The notes: generated by a model not told the origin, from the letters alone. Shown: positions 1 to 8,048, counted from the first letter of the stretch. The stretch: DNA of 64,000 nt from JBKEAR01 sp047972425 (GCA_047972425.1 JBKEAR010000003.1:224231-288230), one strand, 5' to 3'. Made by a program: numbers and translations.

Positions 1-642
1 TTAAAAATTATTGAAGGTACTGTTGCATCGGTACCCCCGCAAGGTGGTAGGAAACACCCCCAGCAAGAATATATTCAGGTTGATACCTCTAATATATTAT
101 TTATTTGTGGGGGGGCATTTTCGGGCTTAGATCGTGTGATCAAACAACGTACGAGTAAGTCGGGTGTTGGTTTTGGGGCAATTGTTGCTGCACCGGATGA
201 GCGGGGCGATGGTGAAATTTTTAAACTGACGGAATCAGAAGATTTAATGAAATATGGGCTGATTGCCGAGTTTGTTGGCCGTTTACCTATTTTGGTAACC
301 CTAGAAGAATTGCATAAGCAAGACCTTATTCGTATTCTGAAAGAACCCAAAAATGCTTTATTAAAGCAATATTCTAAACTTATAGAGATGGATGGCGCAA
401 AGCTTACCTTTACGGATGAAGCTTTAGAAGCCGTAGCCGAAAAAGCCTTAGAACGTAATACGGGGGCAAGGGGTTTGCGTTCTATTATCGAAAATATTTT
501 ATTGGGTACAATGTATGATTTACCTTCAACTCAAAATGTTGCGGAGGTTATTGTAACTAAAGAATCTGTTGATAAAAAAGAAGCACCAACACTTGTTTAC
601 GATGAACTGTCGAAAATAGAGAAAGAAAAAAAGAAAGCGTAG
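1..642 (+). CDS. clpX: ATP-dependent Clp protease ATP-binding subunit ClpX (3' part)
   Basis: This is the C-terminal half of ClpX, the AAA+ unfoldase that feeds tagged substrates to the ClpP peptidase in the cytoplasm. The reading frame is open from base 1, so the N-terminal zinc-binding domain and Walker motifs lie before the window. Visible are the RKH pore loop (GGRKHPQQ, about residues 15-22 of the fragment), the FICGGAFSGLD segment, and the sensor-2 motif TGARGLRSIIE in the small AAA+ domain. The 213 codons fit the second half of a protein of about 424 residues. A strong inverted repeat follows the stop codon, and lon comes next, the usual alphaproteobacterial order. Identity is secure; only the 5' end is missing. 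Confidence 0.97.
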   Translation, partial: LKIIEGTVASVPPQGGRKHPQQEYIQVDTSNILFICGGAFSGLDRVIKQRTSKSGVGFGAIVAAPDERGDGEIFKLTESEDLMKYGLIAEFVGRLPILVTLEELHKQDLIRILKEPKNALLKQYSKLIEMDGAKLTFTDEALEAVAEKALERNTGARGLRSIIENILLGTMYDLPSTQNVAEVIVTKESVDKKEAPTLVYDELSKIEKEKKKA

Positions 643-677
643 CGCTTTTTCTTTTAATTATTATATTAAACTTTTCG

Positions 678-707
678 ATAAGCCCCTTGCTTTTTTAAGG
701 GGCTTAT
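678..707 (+). terminator. Inverted repeat after clpX, probable terminator
   Basis: An 11-bp perfect stem (ATAAGCCCCTT at 678-688, AAGGGGCTTAT at 697-707) encloses an 8-base loop between clpX and lon. The tail is only moderately T-rich, so termination may be partial. It would separate the clp transcript from lon. Confidence 0.6.
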
Positions 708-796
708 TCCATATCTATAAAGTATACAGACAAAATCTTAGATGCTTATGCAAAAAAGGTTTAAGATTTTTGGTCTATAATGATAAGGAAAATTAT

Positions 797-3199
797 ATGT
801 CAGAAGAAAATAAAGTTACTTCAGAAAATACTATTCACACAATACCGTTGTTACCATTGCGTGATATTGTGGTTTTCCCCCATATGGCTGTTCCGCTTTT
901 TGTTGGGCGCGATAAGTCGATTAAAGCGCTAGAAGAAGTTATAGAAAAAGACCGCGAAGTTTTTTTAGTTGCGCAAAAAGACCCAACCACAGATGACCCT
1001 GATATAGATGATGTTTTTCATGTCGGTACAGTTGCACGTATTATGCAGTTACTCCGCTTGCCCGATGGAACGGTTAAAGTTCTTGTAGAGGGTAAAGCAA
1101 GAGGTAAAATCGTTAAGGTTTCTGATGATACAGATTATATGACTGTTGATATTGAATATTTAGCGGATATTGATGATAAAAATGATATTACGGATTTAGT
1201 TGAAGAATTAAAAAATAAATTTGAGCAATATGTGCGCTTGGGTAAAAAAGTTGCCCCCGAAATTTTATCAAATATTAAGTCAATTACCGATTATAGCATA
1301 TTAGCCGATACAATTGCATCGCACTTAGCTCAAGATGTGAATCACAAGCAACAAATTTTAGAAACAATCAATGTTGAAGATCGTATCAATGTAACAATCG
1401 AAAAAATTGATGAAGATATTGATGTTTTTCAAGTTGAGAAAAAAATTCGCGGGCGCGTAAAACGCTCTATGGAAAAAACACAACGAGAATATTATTTAAA
1501 CGAGCAAATGAAAGCTATTCAACAAGAATTGAATGACGGAGAAGAAGATAATGAAATTGCTGAAATTGAAAAGAAAATAGAAGCAACTGAGTTATCGACA
1601 GAAGCCAAAGAAAAAGCTTATTCTGAATTAAAAAAAATGAAAACAATGAGCCCGATGTCGGCCGAGACAACGGTGGTTCGTAATTATTTAGATTGGCTAT
1701 TGGATATTCCTTGGAAAAAACGTAGTAAAGTAGAAAAAACTTTGCAACAAGCCGAAGAAATTTTAGATCGTGATCATTATGGGCTTAATAAAGTAAAAGA
1801 GCGTATTTTGGAATATTTAGCGGTTCAACAGCGTTCTGAAAAAGTACGTGGACCGATTCTGTGTCTTGTAGGCCCTCCAGGTGTGGGAAAAACTTCGCTA
1901 GGGCAGTCTATTGCCGAGGCAGCAGGGCGTAAATTTGTACGCATGAGCCTTGGTGGTGTGCGCGATGAAGCCGAAATTCGTGGACATCGCAGAACGTATA
2001 TTGGCTCGCAACCGGGTAAAATTGTTCAGAGCATTAAAAAAGTAAAAGTTTCGAATCCGATGTTTTTATTCGATGAGATCGATAAAATGGGACAAGATTT
2101 TCGTGGCGATCCAGCATCGGCGCTTTTAGAAGTTTTAGATCCGGAACAAAATTCAACATTTATGGACCATTATCTGGAAGTTGAATATGATTTGTCGGAT
2201 GTAATGTTTATCGCAACGGCAAACTCGCTCAACTTACCTGCACCTTTGTTAGATCGTATGGAGATCATCCATCTTTCTGGCTATACCGAACAAGAAAAAT
2301 TAGAAATAGCTAAAAGACATATTGTTAAAAAACAAATGGATATGAATGGTATCAAAGAAGAAGAGTGGTCGATAGATGATAGTGCAATTGTTGATTTGAT
2401 TCGCTATTATACTAGAGAAAGTGGTGTTCGTGGATTAGAACGCGATATTGCTAAAATTATCCGTAAGTCATTAAAAGAGATTCTTTTGGGTAATACAAAC
2501 CATGTTCATATAACATCAGATAATTTAAGTGGTTATGCTGGGGTTCGTAAATTCCGCTTTGGTATAGCCGAAGAAAAAGATCAAGTAGGCGTAACTACCG
2601 GTTTAGCTTGGACATCTGTTGGTGGTGAGCTTCTCTCTATCGAAGCTGTAGAGCTTAAAGGTAAAGGGAATATGAAGCTTACAGGTAAGTTGGGCGAAGT
2701 AATGCAAGAATCTATCCAAACGGCTCGGTCTTATGTTCATTCGCGAGCAAATCAATATGGTATTCCTTTTAGTAAGTTTGAAGAAAAAGATATTCATTTG
2801 CATGTGCCTGAGGGTGCAACACCGAAAGATGGACCTTCGGCAGGGGTTGCTATGGTTACAAGCATCGTTTCTGTTTTAACCAATAATCCGGTACGTAAAG
2901 ATATAGCCATGACTGGAGAAGTTACTTTAAGAGGGAATGTCTTACCCATCGGTGGATTAAAAGAAAAACTTTTGGCTGCATTAAGAGGGGGGATTAAAAC
3001 GGTATTTATACCTAAAGAGAATGAGAAAGACATGGCCGAAATTCCTGATAACGTAAAAGAAGGATTAGAAATTATATTTGCTGATCATGTCGATACTGTT
3101 TTGGAAGGTGCTTTAGTTAATGAGCTTATTCCCATTAACGAGCTTGATGTCGCATCAAATAAAGATATTGATACAAATAACCCGACAGCACATCATTAG
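797..3199 (+). CDS. lon: ATP-dependent serine protease Lon
   Basis: Lon is a cytoplasmic homo-hexameric AAA+ protease that degrades misfolded and regulatory proteins. The 800 residues show the order N-terminal LAN domain, coiled-coil linker, AAA+ module and protease domain. Walker A is GPPGVGKT near residue 359 and Walker B is FLFDEIDKM. The catalytic dyad is Ser681 (in DGPSAG) and Lys724 (in LKEKLLAA), 43 residues apart as in E. coli. I chose the ATG at 797 because AAGGAAA lies just upstream; an in-frame TTG at 770 has no ribosome binding site. Length is typical (784 in E. coli). It sits between clpX and hup, the usual alphaproteobacterial arrangement. Confidence 0.98.
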   Translation: MSEENKVTSENTIHTIPLLPLRDIVVFPHMAVPLFVGRDKSIKALEEVIEKDREVFLVAQKDPTTDDPDIDDVFHVGTVARIMQLLRLPDGTVKVLVEGKARGKIVKVSDDTDYMTVDIEYLADIDDKNDITDLVEELKNKFEQYVRLGKKVAPEILSNIKSITDYSILADTIASHLAQDVNHKQQILETINVEDRINVTIEKIDEDIDVFQVEKKIRGRVKRSMEKTQREYYLNEQMKAIQQELNDGEEDNEIAEIEKKIEATELSTEAKEKAYSELKKMKTMSPMSAETTVVRNYLDWLLDIPWKKRSKVEKTLQQAEEILDRDHYGLNKVKERILEYLAVQQRSEKVRGPILCLVGPPGVGKTSLGQSIAEAAGRKFVRMSLGGVRDEAEIRGHRRTYIGSQPGKIVQSIKKVKVSNPMFLFDEIDKMGQDFRGDPASALLEVLDPEQNSTFMDHYLEVEYDLSDVMFIATANSLNLPAPLLDRMEIIHLSGYTEQEKLEIAKRHIVKKQMDMNGIKEEEWSIDDSAIVDLIRYYTRESGVRGLERDIAKIIRKSLKEILLGNTNHVHITSDNLSGYAGVRKFRFGIAEEKDQVGVTTGLAWTSVGGELLSIEAVELKGKGNMKLTGKLGEVMQESIQTARSYVHSRANQYGIPFSKFEEKDIHLHVPEGATPKDGPSAGVAMVTSIVSVLTNNPVRKDIAMTGEVTLRGNVLPIGGLKEKLLAALRGGIKTVFIPKENEKDMAEIPDNVKEGLEIIFADHVDTVLEGALVNELIPINELDVASNKDIDTNNPTAHH

Positions 3200-3488
3200 T
3201 CGAGTGTTTCGAATCGTATACTTGCAAAAGTTAACTTCTATAAATTCACCATCAATTTTATCCAAAAAGCCATATTTTTGACAAATTTGGTGGTAAATCC
3301 CTTAAGAAACAATAGTTTTTTGCAAAATTCACCATTTCTTACTTGACCCAAGGGAATAATTGGTTCAATTAATAATGGTCTAGAGTTTTAAGCATTGTGC
3401 TTAAAATTAATTTTAACAGTATAGCCTGAGAGATTGCTAAAAAATAAATAAATGGCAATCTGAATGAGAGATATAGGGGACTATAAAA
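3200..3488 (+). promoter_or_regulatory. hup upstream region with repeats and leader hairpin
   Basis: This 289-bp gap has no gene. It holds a direct repeat, AAATTCACCAT, at 3242-3252 and 3325-3335, with a rough inverse (ATTTGGTGGTAAAT) between them. Nearer the gene, AGATTGC (3431-3437) can pair with GCAATCT (3455-3461) around a 17-base loop in the probable 5' leader of hup. I could not place a convincing -35/-10 pair. The repeats may be binding sites; that is inference. Confidence 0.4.
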
Positions 3489-3776
3489 ATGAATAAAAAT
3501 GAACTCGTAGCCGAAGTAGCAAAAGCTTCTGGCTTATCAAAAGCTGATGCCGGTCGTGCAGTAGAAGCTGTAATTGATTCTGTTTCTGGCGCTTTAGCCA
3601 AAGGTGATGAAGTGCGTTTAGTAGGATTTGGTACATTTAGTACTCAAAAACGTGCAGCAACAACTGGTCGTAACCCACGTACACAAGAACCAATGAAAAT
3701 TCCTGCTTCTGTACAACCACGTTTTAAAGCTGGTAAAGTTCTAAAAGAATCAGTGCAAGTTCTTCTTAAAAAATAG
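3489..3776 (+). CDS. hup: DNA-binding protein HU
   Basis: HU is a small dimeric histone-like protein that bends and compacts DNA. The 95 residues carry the family layout: an N-terminal helical dimerisation part (MNKNELVAEVAKASGLSKADAGRAV) and the beta-arm region with the signature GFGTFSTQKRAATTGRNP, including the RNP tip that intercalates into DNA. The start has GGGGACT a few bases upstream. The gene is monocistronic, with a long leader before it and a strong terminator directly after. Position behind lon is as in other alphaproteobacteria. HU and IHF share this fold; the sequence and context favour HU. Confidence 0.96.
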   Translation: MNKNELVAEVAKASGLSKADAGRAVEAVIDSVSGALAKGDEVRLVGFGTFSTQKRAATTGRNPRTQEPMKIPASVQPRFKAGKVLKESVQVLLKK

Positions 3777-3803
3777 CTTTTTTTACTAAGACAGAATTTT
3801 TTT

Positions 3804-3846
3804 AATACCCTCATCTTTTTTGTTTGACAAGATGAGGGTATTTTAC
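3804..3846 (+). terminator. Rho-independent terminator of hup
   Basis: A 14-bp perfect stem (AATACCCTCATCTT at 3804-3817, AAGATGAGGGTATT at 3829-3842) follows hup by 27 bases and ends in a short T tract. It isolates hup from the tRNA genes. Confidence 0.9.
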
Positions 3847-3874
3847 TATAAAACCTTCACATATCTTTGATTAA

Positions 3875-3950
3875 GGGTGGTTAGCTCAGCTGGGAGAGCG
3901 ACTGGTTTACACCCAGTAGGTCAGCGGTTCGATCCCGTTACCACCCACCA
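3875..3950 (+). tRNA. tRNA-Val (anticodon TAC)
   Basis: The 76 bases fold as a standard cloverleaf. The acceptor stem GGGTGGT pairs with ACCACCC, the anticodon stem is ACTGG/CCAGT with loop TTTACAC giving anticodon TAC, and the T arm contains GGTTCGATCC. The CCA end is encoded. Confidence 0.97.
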
Positions 3951-3994
3951 GATTTTTTAAAAATCTAAAATTTGGTTTTTCTAAATAAAAAGCT

Positions 3995-4023
3995 TTGACA
4001 AGTCTTTTTTATTTTTGTAAAAC
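3995..4023 (+). promoter_or_regulatory. Probable sigma-70 promoter of the tRNA-Asp pair
   Basis: TTGACA at 3995-4000 is followed after exactly 17 bases by TAAAAC at 4018-4023, with the first tRNA-Asp starting 23 bases beyond the -10. The spacing and the perfect -35 make a plausible promoter; it is not proven. Confidence 0.5.
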
Positions 4024-4045
4024 CACCAAGCTAATAAAACAACAA

Positions 4046-4122
<77 letters not shown>

Positions 4123-4144
4123 CTTGTTGTTATTATAAATATTA

Positions 4145-4221
<77 letters not shown>

Positions 4222-4501
4222 TTTATTTCCAAATATATTTCATGAAAACCCTCCATATTTTACGCAGATATTTATATACCAATAAAGCAATTACTTTACA
4301 TGCTGATATGTTGAAAATTGAATTTGCACTATTATCTCAATTGCCTGAGTGAGTATCGGCTGCGAATTGATTAATTAATGATACACAAAAAAATAAATCG
4401 AATATTCACTAACGCTCTATCAATAGCTGAATATACCTGCCTTGTGTTAAGTATATAGTCGGCAACTGAATCTATCCGTTTCTTAAATTTCACAAACCTT
4501 A

Positions 4502-4530
4502 TTGACAAGCGTTTTATTCAATGATAATAA
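4502..4530 (+). promoter_or_regulatory. Probable promoter of the tna cassette
   Basis: TTGACA at 4502-4507 and TAATAA at 4525-4530 are separated by 17 bases, 44 bases before the regulator's start codon. The -10 lies inside a perfect palindrome, so the promoter is probably controlled by a protein bound there. Confidence 0.55.
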
Positions 4531-4543
4531 TTAATTATTATCA
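4522..4543. promoter_or_regulatory. 22-bp perfect palindrome over the -10 (operator candidate)
   Basis: The arm TGATAATAATT is followed directly by its exact reverse complement, giving a 22-bp dyad. The GATAAT...ATTATC ends resemble a Fur-type box. The site covers the putative -10, a position typical for a repressor. Which protein binds is unknown; the PAS/HTH protein encoded just downstream and a Fur-family regulator are both candidates. Confidence 0.5.
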
Positions 4544-4574
4544 ATAATAAAAATTTATTATTAATGGGTGTGTT

Positions 4575-5195
4575 ATGAAAGTTACTGTAGATTTAGAAAT
4601 TTTAGCCAATTTTTTATCTAAGGCCTTAGGTCAATCAATGGAAGTAGCTGTTCATGACTTAAATGATATTAACAACAGCTTACTTATCCTCAAAAATGGT
4701 CATGTTACAGGGCGCAAAGAGGGGATGGGCATTACCGATTTAGCATTAGAGATGATTAAAGATCAATCAAGTAATCCAGATACTCCATATAAGGTTAATT
4801 ATGAAAGTCGTACCTTAGATGGCAGATTACTCCGGTCATCTACATTGATCCTTCAAGATGACGATGATAAACCAAAAGCCATTTTATGTCTTAACCATGA
4901 TGATTCTGAATTTCATAGCCTTATAGAGCATCTGCAGCAAATAACAAAAATTGAAGACCATTATAGTCGTGAGAATTTTTCTACTGGTGTTTCTCATTTA
5001 GGAGAAAAAATCATTGCCGATGTTATGGCAAGTAATCATAAACCTGTGAGTAAATTAAATGTGCAGGAGAAAAAGCAGCTTGCAGCAATGATGGTTAAAG
5101 CGGGAGCCTTTGAAATTAAAGGTTCTGTTGAAATTGCAGCTAAAATGCTAAATGTTTCCGAACCAACTCTTTATCGATACCTTAAGCAGGCATAG
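4575..5195 (+). CDS. YheO-like PAS domain / HTH transcriptional regulator
   Basis: This 206-residue cytoplasmic protein matches the YheO/DauR type of regulator. An N-terminal PAS-like sensory domain spans about residues 5-115 (start ILANFLSKALGQSMEVAVHDL; later LKNGHVTGRKEGMG), and a C-terminal helix-turn-helix spans about 160-206 (EIAAKMLNVSEPTLYRYLKQ). DauR of Pseudomonas, a known relative, controls D-arginine catabolism, so a ligand related to amino acids is plausible. It is the first gene of the cassette, 22 bp before a small leader ORF and upstream of tnaA on the same strand, so it probably controls tryptophan use. The ligand is inferred. The ribosome binding site is weak (GGGTG). Confidence 0.85.
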   Translation: MKVTVDLEILANFLSKALGQSMEVAVHDLNDINNSLLILKNGHVTGRKEGMGITDLALEMIKDQSSNPDTPYKVNYESRTLDGRLLRSSTLILQDDDDKPKAILCLNHDDSEFHSLIEHLQQITKIEDHYSRENFSTGVSHLGEKIIADVMASNHKPVSKLNVQEKKQLAAMMVKAGAFEIKGSVEIAAKMLNVSEPTLYRYLKQA

Positions 5196-5217
5196 CTAAA
5201 GGATAGGGAGGTAAGAA

Positions 5218-5277
5218 ATGGAAAAAGAAAATTTTTTGAAATGGATTATCTGTCTTATTAAATGCCCCGATTCCTAA
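5218..5277 (+). CDS. Putative TnaC-like leader peptide upstream of tnaA
   Basis: A 19-codon ORF encodes MEKENFLKWIICLIKCPDS and ends in TAA. It is preceded by AGGGAGGT, one of the strongest ribosome binding sites in the window, and lies 63 bases before tnaA. It has a single Trp (residue 9) preceded by Lys, as in the KW pair of E. coli TnaC, and a Pro near the C-terminus (residue 17). In E. coli, TnaC stalls the ribosome when tryptophan is high and so relieves Rho-dependent termination before tnaA. That this peptide works likewise is inference: the Trp-to-Pro spacing (8 residues) is shorter than in E. coli (12). No longer gene fits here. Confidence 0.55.
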   Translation: MEKENFLKWIICLIKCPDS

Positions 5278-5282
5278 ATATA

Positions 5283-5324
5283 TTCAATATTATATCATCT
5301 ATATAAATTAATAATAATATTGAA
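5283..5324 (+). promoter_or_regulatory. Leader hairpin between the TnaC-like ORF and tnaA
   Basis: TTCAATATTAT (5283-5293) is the exact reverse complement of ATAATATTGAA (5314-5324). The 11-bp AT-only stem starts 5 bases after the leader peptide stop and ends just before the tnaA ribosome binding site (AAGGAA, 5329-5334). It lacks a T tract, so it is not a standard terminator. It may influence access to the tnaA start. Confidence 0.4.
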
Positions 5325-5340
5325 ATATAAGGAAAAAACA

Positions 5341-6741
5341 ATGAAACGTATTCCGGAACCTTTCCGTATAAAAATGGTTGAACCCATTCGGATGACCAAT
5401 TATAACGACCGTAAAAAAGCCATTGTAGAGGCTGGCTATAACCCATTTTCATTAAAAAGCAAAGATGTATATATTGATCTCTTAACTGATTCTGGCACAG
5501 GAGCCATGAGTGATAATCAGTGGGCTGGGTTGATGCTTGGTGATGAAGCTTATGCAGGAAGCCGAAACTTTTATAATCTCTACAATGCAGTACAACATTT
5601 TTTTGGTTATGAATTTGTTATTCCGACCCATCAGGGGCGTGGTGCCGAACAAATTCTATTCCCTTGTTTGATCGAGAAAATGAAGCGGGAAAGAGGCGGT
5701 GATAAACCTGTATTTATTTCTAATTACCATTTCGATACAACCGCTGCACATATAGAACTTAATGGAGCTAAAGCGCTCAATATCGTAACTGAAAAAGCTT
5801 TTGATACAAAAACCTACTATGATTGGAAAGGGAATTTCGATTTAGAAAAGCTTGAAACGACTATTGCAGAGCATGGCAGCAAAAATATTGCAGCAATTGT
5901 CACAACAGTTACATGTAACAGCTCAGGCGGCCAGCCCATCTCTATGGCAAATATGCGTTCTGTACACGAGATTGCTAAAAAGCATAATATTCCCGTTGTT
6001 ATTGATTCTGCGCGTTATTGCGAAAATGCCTATTTCATCAAACAACGTGAAAAAGGTTATGAAAATAAATCGATTTTAGAAATTATTAGAGAAATGTATT
6101 GTTATGGCGATATGCTGACAATGTCGGCTAAAAAAGACCCTATGGTTAATATCGGCGGATTATGCTGTATAAAAGGTGATAAAGAACTTTTCCAAGCGGT
6201 ACAAACCCGATGCGTGCCGATGGAAGGCTTTGTTACATATGGCGGGCTTGCTGGGCGCGATATGGAAGCTTTAGCACGTGGCCTATATGAAGGTGCGGAC
6301 GAACATTTTCTTGAATATCGTATTGCCCAAGTAAAATATCTTGGTGATCGTTTACTTGAAGGTGGCGTGCCAATTCAATATCCCACAGGTGGCCATGCTG
6401 TTTTTGTAGATGCCGCTAAAATTTTACCCCATATCCCGGGCGACCAATTTCCGGCTCATGCGCTTTGTAACGAGCTGTATTTAGAGGCGGGCATTCGTGC
6501 TGTTGAAATTGGCTCATTACTTTTGGGTCGTGATCCTTCTACAGGTAAACAAAAAGAATCGCCTTTAGAGCTTATGCGATTAACAATTCCACGCCGTGTT
6601 TATACAAATGACCATATGGATTATATTGCCGATGCTCTTATTGCCGTTAAAGAACGCGCCGGTAAAATTGTTGGTTTAACATTTGAATATGAACCTCCTG
6701 TTTTACGTCACTTCACAGCGCGCTTAAAGCCTGTGATTTAA
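5341..6741 (+). CDS. tnaA: Tryptophanase (tryptophan indole-lyase)
   Basis: This PLP enzyme cleaves L-tryptophan to indole, pyruvate and ammonia in the cytoplasm. At 466 residues it fits TnaA (471) better than tyrosine phenol-lyase (456). The PLP lysine is Lys265 in SAKKD. Three positions separate the two families and all read as tryptophanase: Asp132 (FDTT) where the phenol-lyase has Thr, Ile390 (AVEIG) in place of its phenol-binding Arg381, and His457 (RHFTA) where it has Phe. Elsewhere many stretches look like tyrosine phenol-lyase (AGYNPF, SMANMR, GGLAGRDMEA). The ATG at 5341 has AAGGAA upstream. It stands between a regulator and an aromatic amino acid permease, which supports the call. 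Confidence 0.9.
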   Translation: MKRIPEPFRIKMVEPIRMTNYNDRKKAIVEAGYNPFSLKSKDVYIDLLTDSGTGAMSDNQWAGLMLGDEAYAGSRNFYNLYNAVQHFFGYEFVIPTHQGRGAEQILFPCLIEKMKRERGGDKPVFISNYHFDTTAAHIELNGAKALNIVTEKAFDTKTYYDWKGNFDLEKLETTIAEHGSKNIAAIVTTVTCNSSGGQPISMANMRSVHEIAKKHNIPVVIDSARYCENAYFIKQREKGYENKSILEIIREMYCYGDMLTMSAKKDPMVNIGGLCCIKGDKELFQAVQTRCVPMEGFVTYGGLAGRDMEALARGLYEGADEHFLEYRIAQVKYLGDRLLEGGVPIQYPTGGHAVFVDAAKILPHIPGDQFPAHALCNELYLEAGIRAVEIGSLLLGRDPSTGKQKESPLELMRLTIPRRVYTNDHMDYIADALIAVKERAGKIVGLTFEYEPPVLRHFTARLKPVI

Positions 6742-6800
6742 CAAAAAAATAATAATAGAGCCATATCTGTATGGCTATTCCTAACAGGGAGGTAAAAAAA

Positions 6801-8048
6801 ATGACAACAGAGAAATTAAAGGCTCCGTCTTTAATCGGCGGAGGAATGATTATTGCCGGAACGGCAGTTGGGGCAGGGATGTTTGCTATTCCTGTTGTAA
6901 GTGCGGGCATGTGGACATCATGGGCAACTTTTGCTTTAATTGTTACATGGTTTTGTATGATGCATTCTGGCTTTATGCTTTTAGAAACTAATCTTAATTA
7001 TCCTAAGGGTTCAAGCTTTGATACCATCGTTAAAGATACATTAGGCACAGGCTGGAATATTTTTAATGGTATAACCGTTGCTTTTGTTGGTTATATTCTT
7101 GCTTACGCATATATTTCAGGTGGTGGATCAATTGTTGTGCAAACTCTAGAGGCAACTATTGGTTATACACCCCCACAAAAAGTAGCCGGTATTTTATTTG
7201 CATTAGGTCTTGCATTTTTTGTATGGCTTTCTACAAAAGCTGTGGATCGTATAACAACTGTTTTAATTTTTGGTATGATTATCACATTCTTTATGTCTGT
7301 GAGTGGACTAACTTTTCATATTAAACCTGAATATTTATTTAATACGGTAGCTACTGAAAAAATAAAATATTTTCCATTTATTTTTGCGGCATTACCTGCT
7401 TTATTAACATCATTTGGCTATCATCATAGTGTGCCGAGCCTTATGAAATATTACGGAAAAGCGCCCCGAAAGATTATCATATGTATTATTTTCGGAACAA
7501 CATTAGCCCTTATTTTCTATATCTTTTGGCTTATTGCTATTTTGGGTAATATCCCCCGTAGCCAGTTTACAGATATAATTGCTCAAGGGGGTAATGTAGG
7601 TGTTTTAGTTAATGCAGTTAGCAATGTAATTGATGGAAAATTTACTTCAAACTTACTTTCAATGTTTGCAAATATGGCTGTTGCCTCATCTTTTTTAGGG
7701 GTAACTCTTGGACTTTTTGACTATTTAGCTGATCTATTTAAATTTGACGATAGCCGGTTAGGTCGTACAAAAACAGCTGCTATATTATTTGTTCCGCCAC
7801 TTATCGGTGGGGTATTCTTTCCCAATGGTTTTATTTTAGCCATTGGTTTTGCCGGCCTTGCTGCTACAGTTTGGGCGGCGATTGTTCCGGCTATGATGGC
7901 TAAAGAAAGCCGTAAAAAATTTGGGAATCCGTTATTTCGTACTTGGGGTGGTAATATACTCATTTATATTATAGTTACCTACGGCATTGTTATTGCCATT
8001 TGTCACATATTAAGTATGTTTAATATGCTTCCGGTTTTTGGCGGTTAA
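6801..8048 (+). CDS. Aromatic amino acid permease (TnaB/Mtr/TyrP family)
   Basis: This inner-membrane protein of 415 residues belongs to the hydroxy/aromatic amino acid permease family and probably imports tryptophan with protons. The family signature lies in the first membrane segment (AGTAVGAGMFAIPVVSAG, about residues 20-37). About eleven hydrophobic segments follow, with the typical YHHSVPSLMKYY loop near the middle. I chose the ATG at 6801 because AGGGAGG precedes it; the in-frame ATG at 6771 has no such site. It is 59 bp after tnaA and 28 bp before ridA, so all three are probably co-transcribed. The pairing mirrors tnaA-tnaB of E. coli. Tyrosine uptake cannot be excluded. Confidence 0.88.
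   Translation: MTTEKLKAPSLIGGGMIIAGTAVGAGMFAIPVVSAGMWTSWATFALIVTWFCMMHSGFMLLETNLNYPKGSSFDTIVKDTLGTGWNIFNGITVAFVGYILAYAYISGGGSIVVQTLEATIGYTPPQKVAGILFALGLAFFVWLSTKAVDRITTVLIFGMIITFFMSVSGLTFHIKPEYLFNTVATEKIKYFPFIFAALPALLTSFGYHHSVPSLMKYYGKAPRKIIICIIFGTTLALIFYIFWLIAILGNIPRSQFTDIIAQGGNVGVLVNAVSNVIDGKFTSNLLSMFANMAVASSFLGVTLGLFDYLADLFKFDDSRLGRTKTAAILFVPPLIGGVFFPNGFILAIGFAGLAATVWAAIVPAMMAKESRKKFGNPLFRTWGGNILIYIIVTYGIVIAICHILSMFNMLPVFGG

Larger units (their letters stand above)
4222..4574 (+). promoter_or_regulatory. Intergenic region before the tna cassette
   Basis: This 353-bp stretch is AT-rich and contains no supportable gene. Apart from the promoter and palindrome at its right end (4502-4543), I see no repeat, terminator or partial tRNA copy in it. 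Confidence 0.5.

Noticed and set aside
686..715. Heat-shock (sigma-32) promoter before lon
   Set aside because: CTTG and CCATAT-like elements occur but their spacing is too long for a sigma-32 promoter, and they overlap the inverted repeat after clpX.
5341..6741. Tyrosine phenol-lyase instead of tryptophanase
   Set aside because: Overall resemblance is strong, but the phenol-binding Arg is Ile390, the Thr near the aldehyde is Asp132, and the C-terminal Phe is His457; all are tryptophanase states.
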